A DNA stretch of 64,000 nucleotides from Laguncularia racemosa (taxonomy: Eukaryota > Streptophyta > Magnoliopsida > Myrtales > Combretaceae): the NCBI GenBank assembly GCA_037954665.1, contig JBBMOL010000439.1:186001-250000 (forward strand), given 5' to 3'. The notes under the pieces were generated by a model, which was not told the DNA's origin, made no database searches, and saw nothing but the letters and a program-made list of their open reading frames with translations. Positions 25,531 to 34,768 of this stretch are shown piece after piece. Each line of letters begins with the position of its first letter. The stretch's first letter is position 1. Both the position numbers and the translations under genes were made by a program.

Positions 25531-25814
25531 TTTGTGATGCTGTAAACACCACATTTTTGCCCTAAGAATTAATAATAATTAATAATAATCAATTTTCAAT
25601 TTTTTCCAATTTTTCTCTAATTTGGCAAAAATAATAAAAATATTCAAAAAAATAAAAATAAATAGGAAAACACATCAATTTTGAAAGATGATTTTAGAAA
25701 TGGCAATAATAAGGAATAAATAATTTTTATAAATTTTTAAAATTTCAAAAAATACAAAAAAATAAAAAAATCGCATTGCATATATGCAATTGCGAAATAA
25801 ACAAAATCAGGAAA

Positions 25815-25900
25815 ATGGGCTAGCTCAGCTAGTCCGAGCCGTGGCTAAGTGGGTGCGTATGGATGCGAGGTCGCAGGTTCGAAACGCGGGGGAAGCAGTT
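25815..25900 (+). repeat. tRNA-like module with Pol III A- and B-box motifs inside the LTR
   Basis: TAGCTCAGCTAG (25821-25832) resembles the tRNA A box and GGTTCGAAACG (25876-25886) the B box, 43 bp apart, a spacing normal for tRNA genes and SINE heads. I could not fold the segment into a full cloverleaf, so I do not call it a tRNA. Confidence 0.5.
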
Positions 25901-26227
25901 TCCGCGTTTTGCGTTTTTTTCATTTACCCAAGACACGTAGCAGCATCTGATTGGCTGGAGGGAACGCACGCGCTGGGCGCGTGATCGTCTTCAACCTCGG
26001 TCCGAGATCGCCGGCGAGGGGAAAAATTCGAATTTCGGCCGTTTCGATTTGATTTTTTGCACAAATCCAATAGATCTTCAACAGAATTGAGATAAACATC
26101 ATCTAATTGGAATCAAATCTCAACAAATCGAAGGATTTACACGAATCGGAGTTGGTTCATTTAACCATAGATCCGATTTGCCTCGATCGGTGGAAATCTG
26201 AGCTTATCCAGCTCGATTTCAAATGCC

Positions 26228-26235
26228 TATAAATA
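26228..26235 (+). promoter_or_regulatory. TATA box of the LTR
   Basis: TATAAATA, followed by a purine-rich stretch, lies in the first third of the LTR as expected of the U3/R boundary. Initiation near 26260 is inferred. Confidence 0.55.
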
Positions 26236-27989
26236 GAGGATGAAGTGAGGAAGCCAAATCAAATATCAAAAGCGAGAGAAAGTGAGAGAAAACAATAAAT
26301 CGGAGACCACCGGAGGAAATCGAAGCCGCGACCACCGATCAGGAGCTAAGCAACCACCAGGAGGCATTTCTGGAGCAAACCACCGCCACCATTGGATTCC
26401 TCACCCTCGATAACCTAGGATTCAACACCTCACCCGCTGCAAAAGGCCGCCGGAACGCCGTCAACGAGCACTCATCGCCGCCGTGTTCGACCGACCCGAC
26501 CCGATCCGACTCGACTCGCGTACTGACCTGAATCTAGGTAAGTCAGATTTTCTGGATTTTTTCGAATTTTGTTTATTTATTTTATTTGATTTATTATTTT
26601 ATTAGTTATTTATTCATTTGTTATTTATTTGTTAGTTATTTATGTTTTATTTATATTTCCATAAATAGGAAAATGTTAGAAATTAGATTTTTTTTAGGAT
26701 TTAATAATTTAAAAAAATAATAAAAATAAAAATAAAAAAATAATAAAAATGTAGAGAATAATAATAAAAATATTAGAAAAATAATAATAAAACTTTATAT
26801 TTTAAAATAGGATAGACAATAACTTAGGATAAAAATTTTAACAAAAATCATGAACAATTAATAAAAAATCATAAAAACTAATAAAAATAATAAAAAACTA
26901 TAAAAATCATGAAAACTCATAAAAATTATAAAAAAAATGTAGAAGAATGAGAAAAAATCATAAAAATTACAAAAAAATCATTAAAAATTTCAAAAAATTA
27001 TAAAAATGAGTTTTAGCACTTAGAAAAATCATTTTCCTCAAATAAATCCAAAATTGATGTTTTCCCCAAAAATTATTTTCAAAAAATCGAATTATTAAGC
27101 TTAGGCTTTGATTTTTTTAGAAAAATCCCAAAAATGTTAAAAACATAAATCAAAAGAGATTTTCAAATTAAAATTCACAAACCCACTAAATCTTTTCAGG
27201 AAAAGCGAATTACGGCTTGTTTGATCCTGAATAGCAGGTACGTAGGTACCCATTTAGGTCAACCCATAAAATGAAATAAAAAAATCATTTTTTAAAATAA
27301 ATCATTCAAAAACACAATAAAAGGCAACAGAAACAAAATAAAAGACATTTCAAGATAGAGATAATTTTAGGAGATTAGGTGGTAACCGTAAGGTTTTAAT
27401 AGGTTAGCCTCCGAACTTAGAAACTCTAGTTTTCCTTTTCCTCTTTTCACCAAAAACGAGAAGAGGAAATCACGACGACTAGTGGTCCAAATTAAGACTA
27501 ATCCGCTCCTTTAGTCTTAATTCAATCTTTCCCAACAACAGTTGGGTGGCGACTCCAAAATTAAACGAAGTTTCTAACTCAAGTCGGGGATCTATATTAG
27601 ATGAGCATAGGGTCTAGTCTAGATCGGATTAGGAATGGGAAAATTCAAAAATTAGACTCGACAGATGCTAACATTAGTTTTTTCTTTTTTGCAGCTTAGG
27701 TGAATTCTCAACTATTTCATCTAGTTCGCTCAAAGACATGGCAAAAAGGGAATGATTCATATTCTGTATATAATACATGCAAATTTTTCATTTATTGCGA
27801 ATTTCTTTTGAATGTCAATTTGTTGAACTGTTTGTTACATTTTATGAAATATTCGAATATGTAACATCGTGTATACGAAATGCATATTGATTTATTACAA
27901 AATGTAATAATACATAAATTCCATCCTTGCAATAGACCATATACATATGCAAATAATTAAAAACCTATCTCCTACCCGTAGTGAAATGC

Positions 27990-29860
27990 CTAGCTAATCG
28001 AGCGAAGGCATTGGATGGCCTTGCACGTAAATTTGGAGGAGATTCAGACTCTTGGGTGGCATGTTGGTGGGGAGAACTGTCAAATGTTCACAACTACACG
28101 GGACTCCACTGATGTAGTTGATTCGATGATTCACCTTGCTCCATAAGTTGCTTCCCATGGCGTTGTCTCCATGGAGCCGGCGGTGTGGGTATAAGACCAC
28201 TAATAGAATGTCGATGCGGCGTCTCATATTGGCTGCACGTACGCCCTGAGCTAAGATGCACCGCATTGGGTTTAACATGTATCTGCTCATCCCGTGTGGG
28301 ATTTTCCTCTATGTCACCACAGTTTCAAGGTCGACGTCGTCCCCTCGTACCCCTATGGTGAAGCATGAACTAAAGACCTTGAGTGGCTATTCTCACGATC
28401 GTGTCTATGTCCGATGACAGGCAAATCTATTATAAGGTGTCACCCTACAAGTATGAAGAAAATGTAAATTAAGGTTAACATGATCATGTAATTATTTAGA
28501 CATTAATTAGAGTATGTAAATTGTTCTTACCAAAAATCCAAGAACTGCCCTTGTGCAACCAATGTAGCGCCTACTTATTGACCCATACCATTGCAAGTAG
28601 CTATCATGCACACCGCAAGGGCCCTCCATAAGAATGGTTCGACCGACCGGCTATTCCCACATGTTCAAATACACTTCATGCAAGATGGTCTAGTCGACAT
28701 CAATCCGACCACGCTGGTCAATTTCATGTAACTCTGGCTGTGTGCTCACCGGCTGCGGGATATATCAGAACTCACCAAATTTCCTGGCCACTCGATTTGG
28801 GAAATGCCACTCAACAATGTGAAAACAAATGAGTGACACCTAATTCGTCCAAACTTACATGCCATCTTTGCAGAAATGCGACAGTATATTAATCAAATTT
28901 GTGCCGTATAGCTCTCATTCAACCTGAAAATAGTAAATTTTATTTACTTTAAATGATAAATATGATTAATTGTAAGGAAATAAATATGATTACTGAGGTA
29001 CCTGCGGTATATTCTACCTGTCTAGTGCATCCCAATATGCGTCAACTACATGAGTAGGGTGGAACTGCGTGTCCCTCCGCATGTTCTATCTTGCTGTCAG
29101 TGGACATCCGGCTGGTACAAATACTTTATCTCAACTAATCAGTGTGATATGGGAAAATCTGTCCTAGGCCCAAACCTATAGCAATATGACTACCCTTCAA
29201 TCCTATGTGTTGACGATGATGATGCAACACATAGTTGGCAATACAACCAAGCCAGACATGCGGCCCCCCAGCTATATGCCCCAGCGATGTCAAAATATTC
29301 CAACAATGGTAACTATATCGCGTGCACGAGGGCGCTAGATTTATCAACAAAGAAAAATCCCCCTAACAGGTGTAGAATGTATACACAAGTAGCTTGATGT
29401 ATGTGCTCCACATCGGTATCCGGTGGGATTAGCCAAAACATATTTTGGAACCATATCATACTAATGCGCTCACCTCTACCCTTGGACCCATGTCTCGCCC
29501 CTAGCAGTTCCTCGCATAGTATTCTCCAATCCAGGCAACTACTCCATGTAACTGCTTGTCCATCCACAGGAAGTCCCAACTGAATCTCTACGTCCTGTAA
29601 CGTGATGTTAAACTCCCCCGTCGGCATGTGGAATGTATGCGTCTCTAGACGTTATCTCTCCACTAATGCTATAATCATTTGCTAATCAAGAAATATGAAT
29701 GGCAGTTAACTGGCACCTTCAAATCTAGGCAATTGCAAATATGGCTCCATTCGCACATCAAATGAGATCATGCGCTCGTCGTGACAGAGTGACAACTCAC
29801 GCCGTCGCACAACGAGGATTGCTTACTCCTATGCCAATAACATATCAAATGTTTTTCTAT
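27990..29860 (-). pseudogene. Plant mobile domain (PMD, MAIN-like) pseudogene, copy 1
   Basis: Reading the minus strand from about 29830, the sequence matches the PMD (formerly 'aminotransferase-like, plant mobile') domain: IIALVER, a stop where Trp is expected, RLETHTFHMPTGEFNITLQD, then VEIQLGLPVDGQAVT (open 29627-29313). Broken frames continue, with a second long open piece at 28290-27994 (RCILAQGVRAANMRRRIDIL). It faces the transposase pseudogene, the arrangement of mudrA and mudrB in maize MuDR, although the protein is unrelated to mudrB. PMD proteins occur both as host genes (MAIN, MAIL1) and inside transposons. Copy 2 carries the same gene, so it is an element gene and not a chance neighbour. 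Confidence 0.8.
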
Positions 29861-31179
29861 TTCTAATGCAACGTAAACTAATTGATTAGTAAAATGTCTG
29901 TTACCTCTCTATCCCAAATTGCCTGTAATCAATGATTGGCCTACTGCGTCAAGATTAAAGGATCAAAAGGTTCAGGCTCTATCTATTATGCAAAATCGTA
30001 CAAATAATTTACATTCGAAACCAATAAATTTTTTTTCACTAATTAATTTTATAGCAATTAAATAACAATATATTAACGATTAATTCCTTTTGATTAATGG
30101 ATAATTAATAACTAATTAATTTTATAACTCAATTTATAAAAAACATACAAATAATCCCACCTTATAACAAATACAAAAAATTTCACTAATTACATTTATA
30201 ATAATTAATTAACCACTTATTAACAACTAAACACCTTTAATTAATGGATAACTACTAATTGCTTACTCTTTTTATGACTAATTTTACTAAACTGTACAAA
30301 TAATTGTTTTTCGAAACTGTGATCTTTATTTCCGCCAGCCCAATAATTGTACCTGAATTTTCATGGACCTTAAGAGAAAAAGGGCCTCAAAAGAGCAGTC
30401 ATGTGGGAAAGCAACATGAAGATTGACCACTAACCAGTCCAATGAGAAACCTATCTGAAAATTCTGTTAAGCAATTCTCTGCAGCTCATCTTACTTCAGT
30501 TTGAATTAGAATTTTGGGAAAAAACACAAAACAAAAAAGACTTAGCCTTGTTAGATGTGTCTTAAATCTTCCTAAACATTTATTAATGTCTATAAATAAA
30601 TAAAAAAAACCATCTCTTTATATATTTTTTTAATTTTATAAAATCTATAACCAATCTTAAAAGATATAATAATCTTTTTATTTAAAATCTTAATAAGTGT
30701 CATCAAATACCCATAAATAAAACTCTAATAATATTAGTAAATTAGATGAAAAGGAAGGAAGCTGTTTCGAGGAATTAACCAAATCACCCCATGTAACCAA
30801 ATGTATCTTTTCCTACAAAACTCGAACAACTCACTAGCTAACCAGCACAAGCAAAAGCAAAATCCCCAACTGGAACCCCATATATAAATCCGACTCAAAT
30901 TCAATAGCTGGCAACCAACCACATCATACGCCATTTCTTCCCCCTCGCAAGCATCACACACATTCACTATTATACCCAATACACCTCCAATCCCCAACCC
31001 CCCCCCCCCAAACATTTAGATCAAAAAGCTCCTAAATGGCATATGGTAGAAGAACCACAAGCGACTCGATCTTTGAGGCATTCACCCTAAATCCATTACC
31101 ATATCCGGTTCTGCTTCTGCTAGTAGTGATATTTTTGTTTCTTGGAACATCATGGTACTTGGACTATGAGGCACTGTTG
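29792..31179 (+). repeat. Left unit of a tandem duplication (with internal deletion)
   Basis: This block repeats the sequence of 31180-34510. It starts in the 5' end of the PMD gene (ACTCACGCCGTCGCACAACG at about 29796), runs through two repeat monomers to 30305, then jumps to sequence matching 33646 onward and ends in codon 48 of the membrane-protein gene. The jump removes 1,956 bp relative to the right unit, at a shared ATT (31687-31689 and 33643-33645). The lost part includes the right MULE terminus and the flanking DNA. Confidence 0.85.
30000..30305. repeat. Two AT-rich ~147-bp monomers (left duplicate)
   Basis: These are the first two monomers of the array, copied by the tandem duplication and cut off by the deletion. 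Confidence 0.75.
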
Positions 31180-31254
31180 ATTACTCACGCCGTCGCACAA
31201 CGAGGGTTGCTTACTCCTACGCCAATAACATATCAAATGTTTTTTTATTTCTAA
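31036..31254 (+). pseudogene. Truncated duplicate of the 34367 membrane-protein gene, fused to MULE sequence
   Basis: Codons 1-48 copy the gene at 34367 with two amino-acid changes (Phe-Ala to Phe-Thr at residue 17, Ala to Val at residue 30). After the Leu48 codon (ends 31179) the reading enters the PMD-gene end of the duplicated MULE and adds 24 unrelated residues before a stop. Only the first transmembrane segment is kept. The upstream region, including a TATATAAA near 30880, is also a copy of the real promoter, so transcription is possible. I see no reason to think the product works. Confidence 0.85.
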
Positions 31255-31389
31255 TACAACGTAAACTAATTGATTAGTAAAATGTCCGTTACCTCTCTAT
31301 CCCAAATTGCCTGTAATCGATGATTGGCCTACTGCGTCAAGATTAAAGGATCAAAAGGTTCAGGCTCTATTTATTATGCAAAACCGTAC

Positions 31390-32800
31390 AAATAATTTAT
31401 ATTCAAAACCAATAAAAAAAATTTCACTAATTAATTTTATAGCAATTAAATAACAATATATTAACGATTAATTCCCTTTGATTAATGGATAATTAATAAC
31501 TAATTAATTTTATAACTCAGTCTATAAAAACATACAAATAATCCCACCTTATAACAAATACAAAAAATTTCACTAATTACGTTTATAATAATTAATTAAC
31601 CACATATTAACAACTAATCACCTTTAATTAATGGATAAATACTAATTGCTTACTCTTATGACTAATTTTACTAAACTGTATAAATAATTTACATTTGCAA
31701 CCAATAAAAAAAAGTTCACTAATTAATTTTATAACAATTAAATAACAATATATTAAAGATTAATTCTCTTTGATTAATGGATAATTAATAACTAATTAAT
31801 TTTATAACTTAGTCTACAAAAACATATAAATAATCTCACCTTGTAACAAATACAAAAAATTTCACTAATTACATTTATAATAATTAATTAACCACATATT
31901 AATAACTAATCATCTTTAATTAATGGATAATTATTAATTACTTACTCTTATGACTAATTTTACTAAACCATACAAATAATTTACATTTGTAACCAATAAT
32001 TTTTTTTTCACTAATTAATTTTATAGTAATTAAATAATGATATATTAATAATTAATTCCCTTAGATTAACGAATAATTAATAACTAGTTAATTTTATAAC
32101 TCAGTCTACAAAAACATATAAATAATCCCACCTTACAAAAAATACAAAAAATTTCACTAATTACGTTTACAATAATTAATTAACCACATATTAACAACTA
32201 ACAACCTTTAATTAATGGATAATTACTGACCACTTACTCTTATGACTAATTTTGCTAAACCATACAAATAATTTACATTTGCAATCAATAAAAAAAAATT
32301 CACTAATTAATTTCATAGTGATTAATTAACAATATATTAATAACTAATCCCCTTTCATTAATGGATAATTAATAACTAATTAATTTTATGACTAATTTTA
32401 CTAAACCATACAAATATTTTATATTTTCACCCAATACAAAATTTTTAAAGAATTAATTTCATAGTAATTAATTAACGATATATTAACGACTAATCTCCTT
32501 TCATTAATGAATAATTAATAACTAATTAATTTTATAACTCATTTTGCAAAACCATACAAATATTTTTACTTTGCAACAAATACAAAATTTTTCACTAATT
32601 AATTTTACAATAATTAATTAACAATTAATCACCTTTAATTAACGGATAATTACCAGCTACTTACTTTTAAGACTAATTTTACTAAACCATAAAAATATTT
32701 AACATTTCCACCAAATATAAAATTTTTCGTTAATTATTTTTTTAGCAATTAATTAACAATATCTTAACGACTAATCACTACTAATTAACTGCTAATTAAC
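31390..32800. repeat. Subterminal tandem array of ~147-bp AT-rich monomers
   Basis: The landmark TTCACTAATTA (or a close variant) recurs at about 31419, 31566, 31713, 31860, 32007, 32152, 32300, 32449, 32590 and 32733, giving spacings of 141-149. Alternate monomers in the first half are more alike (AACCAATAAAA at 31407, 31700 and 31993), so there is a 293-bp dimer period as well. The array lies just inside the right MULE terminus. Copy 2 has a related array. Confidence 0.85.
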
Positions 32801-33004
32801 AATAACTTAATTTATGGTTACATTTATAAAAATACATTATCATAATATATATACATAATTTATTTACTAATTGTAATTAATCATATATTAATAATTAATT
32901 AATAGTTATTTAATAATAACTATTACTTCAATAAAATTTATGCAGTATATATATTTACATGTCATAAAATTTATGTAGTATACTACTTCACAATCTATTT
33001 TTAT

Positions 33005-33070
33005 AATATATTTTACGGATACAATATATGCGTAATTTTTTTAAAAATACAATATTTAAGTATGTTACCC
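33005..33070 (-). repeat. Right terminal inverted repeat of MULE copy 1
   Basis: It matches the left terminus at 21681-21745 in inverted orientation and is followed by the probable target duplication TACTTTTGGC. Confidence 0.75.
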
Positions 33071-33080
33071 TACTTTTGGC

Positions 33081-34205
33081 ACTTATCAAATTCTAATAAT
33101 CTCATAATAATTAATTTAAGAAAACATTCTTAAGAAATATATCCAATCAAGTAACATAATAAAAAAAATTACAAAAATAAATAAAAGGAAAAAATATTTT
33201 TAAATGGCGAATAATTGGAGCCTTTGCCTAATATTCTAAGGTTAGAAACATGTTGACCACTATCTAAGGAAGTTACGCAACCCTTCCTGAGGGTGGTTGG
33301 CTGCACTCTGATCTTGAGGTAGCTAGCCAAAACTTCAAAGAGTATGTTAGTTCACATGACTCAAAATGGCGGTCCCTTACTTGCTTTGCCCAGTAGCACT
33401 GACCCTAAAAAAATAAAAAAATAAAAATTCCACAATCCACTTGTATTTTCGCTTGTCCGCTGGCAATTGTCACCCACATAAGCTATATCCTCCAACATAA
33501 ATATCTTCATTTTGTACTAAAAGAAAATGCATTACATAAATTTTTATCAAATATTCAAATCCAATCAATTAGAGAATAAAAAAAAAATTATATGATTGCG
33601 GACGGATAGAGGGTAGAGCCCATTGCTGCCCTCCGAACTTCCATTGTTTTTCGAAATTGTGATCTTTATTTCCGCCAGCCCAATAATCGGGCCTGAATTT
33701 TCATGGACCTCAAGAGAAAAAGGGCCTCAAAAGAGCAGTCCTATGGGAAAGCAACACGAAGATTGACCACTGACCAGTCCAATGAGAAACCTATCGGAAA
33801 ATTCTGTTTAGCAATTCTCTGCAGCTCATCTTACTTCAGCTTGCATTAGAATTTTGGGAAAAAACACAAAACAAAAAAGACTTGGCCTTGTTGGATGTGT
33901 CTTAAATCTTCCTAAACATTTATTAATGTCTATAAATAAATAAAAAAACCATCTTTTTATATATATTTTTAATTTTATAAAATCTATAATCAATCTTAAA
34001 AGATATAATAATCTTTTTATTTAAAATCTTAATAAGTATCATCAAATATCCATAATAATATTAGTAAATTAGATAAAAAGGAAGGAAGCTGTTTCGAGGA
34101 ATTAACCAAATCACCCCATGTAACCAAACGTATCTTTTCCAACAAAACTCGAACAACTCACTAGCTAACCAGCACAAGCAAAAGCAAAATCCCCAGCTGG
34201 AACCT
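33081..34205. other. Flank and upstream region of the membrane-protein gene
   Basis: No coding sequence is seen. From 33646 onward the sequence is duplicated at 30306-31035. It contains CCAAT-like and AT-rich stretches. Confidence 0.5.
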
Positions 34206-34215
34206 TATATATAAA
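34206..34215 (+). promoter_or_regulatory. TATA box of the 133-aa membrane-protein gene
   Basis: TATATATAAA lies about 150 bp upstream of the start codon; the duplicated upstream region near 30880 keeps the same motif. Confidence 0.6.
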
Positions 34216-34366
34216 TCCGACTCGAATTCAATAGCTGGCAACCAACCACATCATACGCCATTTCTTCCCTTCGCAAGCATCACACACATTCACTAACTTA
34301 TACCTAATACACCTCCAAACCCACCCTCTCCACACCCCCCAAACATTCAGATCGAAAAGCTCCTAA

Positions 34367-34768
34367 ATGGCATATGGCAGAAGAACCACGAGCGACTCGA
34401 TCTTTGAGGCATTCGCCCTAAATCCATTACCATATCCGGTTCTGCTTCTGCTAGCAGTGATATTTTTGTTTCTTGGAACATCATGGTACTTGGACTATGA
34501 GGCACTGTTGGAAGCTGCTGAAGAGCAAATGGGTTGGCTCCTTTTGGTCACACCGATTGTGCTACTGATCATCGTGCATCTACTCTCTTCTATAGAGAAC
34601 CCGGATGGCTTCTTCTCCTCCTCACCGTGGGATAGGCGGCGTAGGACGCATCAGCAACCGTCCGAGGGTAGTTCACCATGGGGTGTGGCTGCTCTGATTC
34701 TGCTGTTGCTTGTTTTGTTGCAGTACCAGTCTTCCTTTCTCGAGAGTTGGTTCGGGTTCGGCTCTTGA
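34367..34768 (+). CDS. Small plant-conserved three-helix membrane protein, function unknown
   Basis: A single open frame of 133 aa without intron. It has three hydrophobic segments at about residues 22-42, 56-75 and 105-122, separated by an acidic loop (YEALLEAAEEQ) and a basic, Ser-rich loop (SSSPWDRRRR, then PSEGSSPWGVAA). I recognise the PWDRRRR...PSEGSSPWG pattern from small plant transmembrane proteins of similar length, but know no assigned function and give no symbol. The start is supported by the TATA box and by the upstream duplicate, which keeps the same ATG. Conservation of the frame beyond the duplication breakpoint, against the decayed copy at 31036, argues that this is the working gene. 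It lies 1.3 kb beyond the MULE right end. Confidence 0.85.
   Translation: MAYGRRTTSDSIFEAFALNPLPYPVLLLLAVIFLFLGTSWYLDYEALLEAAEEQMGWLLLVTPIVLLIIVHLLSSIENPDGFFSSSPWDRRRRTHQQPSEGSSPWGVAALILLLLVLLQYQSSFLESWFGFGS

Larger units (their letters stand above)
25541..27663. mobile_element. Solo LTR (2,123 bp) nested in MULE copy 1
   Basis: The insertion begins TGTAAACACC and ends TCGACA, so it has the TG...CA ends of an LTR. It is flanked by the perfect 5-bp direct repeat GATGC (25536-25540 and 27664-27668). In MULE copy 2 the same place (42791-42795) has a single GATGC and continuous element sequence: a true empty site. Inside are a TATA box at 26228, a splice-donor-like AGGTAAGT at 26537, an AT-rich middle, and near the 3' end GTTGGGTGGCGACTCC (about 27540), a motif I associate with LTRs of large plant Ty3/gypsy elements. 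No gag or pol is present, so recombination between two LTRs is the likely origin. The orientation by TATA is plus. Confidence 0.85.
21681..33070 (+). mobile_element. Mutator-like element copy 1 (transposase plus PMD gene), interrupted
   Basis: The left terminus GGGTAACATTCTTAAATATT (21681-21700) and the right terminus, read in reverse complement, GGGTAACATACTTAAATATT (33070-33051) match 19 of 20, with weaker inverted similarity for about 65 bp. The flanks TACTTTCAGC (21671-21680) and TACTTTTGGC (33071-33080) match 8 of 10, consistent with the 9-10 bp target duplication of MULEs. Inside, a mudrA-type pseudogene points right, a plant-mobile-domain pseudogene points left, and an array of about 147-bp repeats precedes the right end. 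Removing a nested LTR (25541-27663) and a tandem-duplicated block (1,388 bp) leaves about 7.9 kb, close to the size of copy 2. Confidence 0.85.
31180..34510 (+). repeat. Right unit of the tandem duplication
   Basis: It repeats the left unit at an offset of 1,388 bp at its start. It retains the complete repeat array, the right MULE terminus, about 570 bp of flank and the promoter plus first 48 codons of the membrane-protein gene, which then continues normally. The two units differ by scattered substitutions and small indels, so the event is not recent. Confidence 0.85.

Noticed and set aside
25784..25984. 66-codon open frame within the LTR
   Set aside because: It overlaps the tRNA-like module in the U3 part of the LTR and has no recognisable protein similarity.
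31390..32800. Regularly spaced repeats as a CRISPR-like array
   Set aside because: The whole ~147-bp monomer is repeated with no unique spacers, and the genome is eukaryotic. It is a subterminal tandem array.
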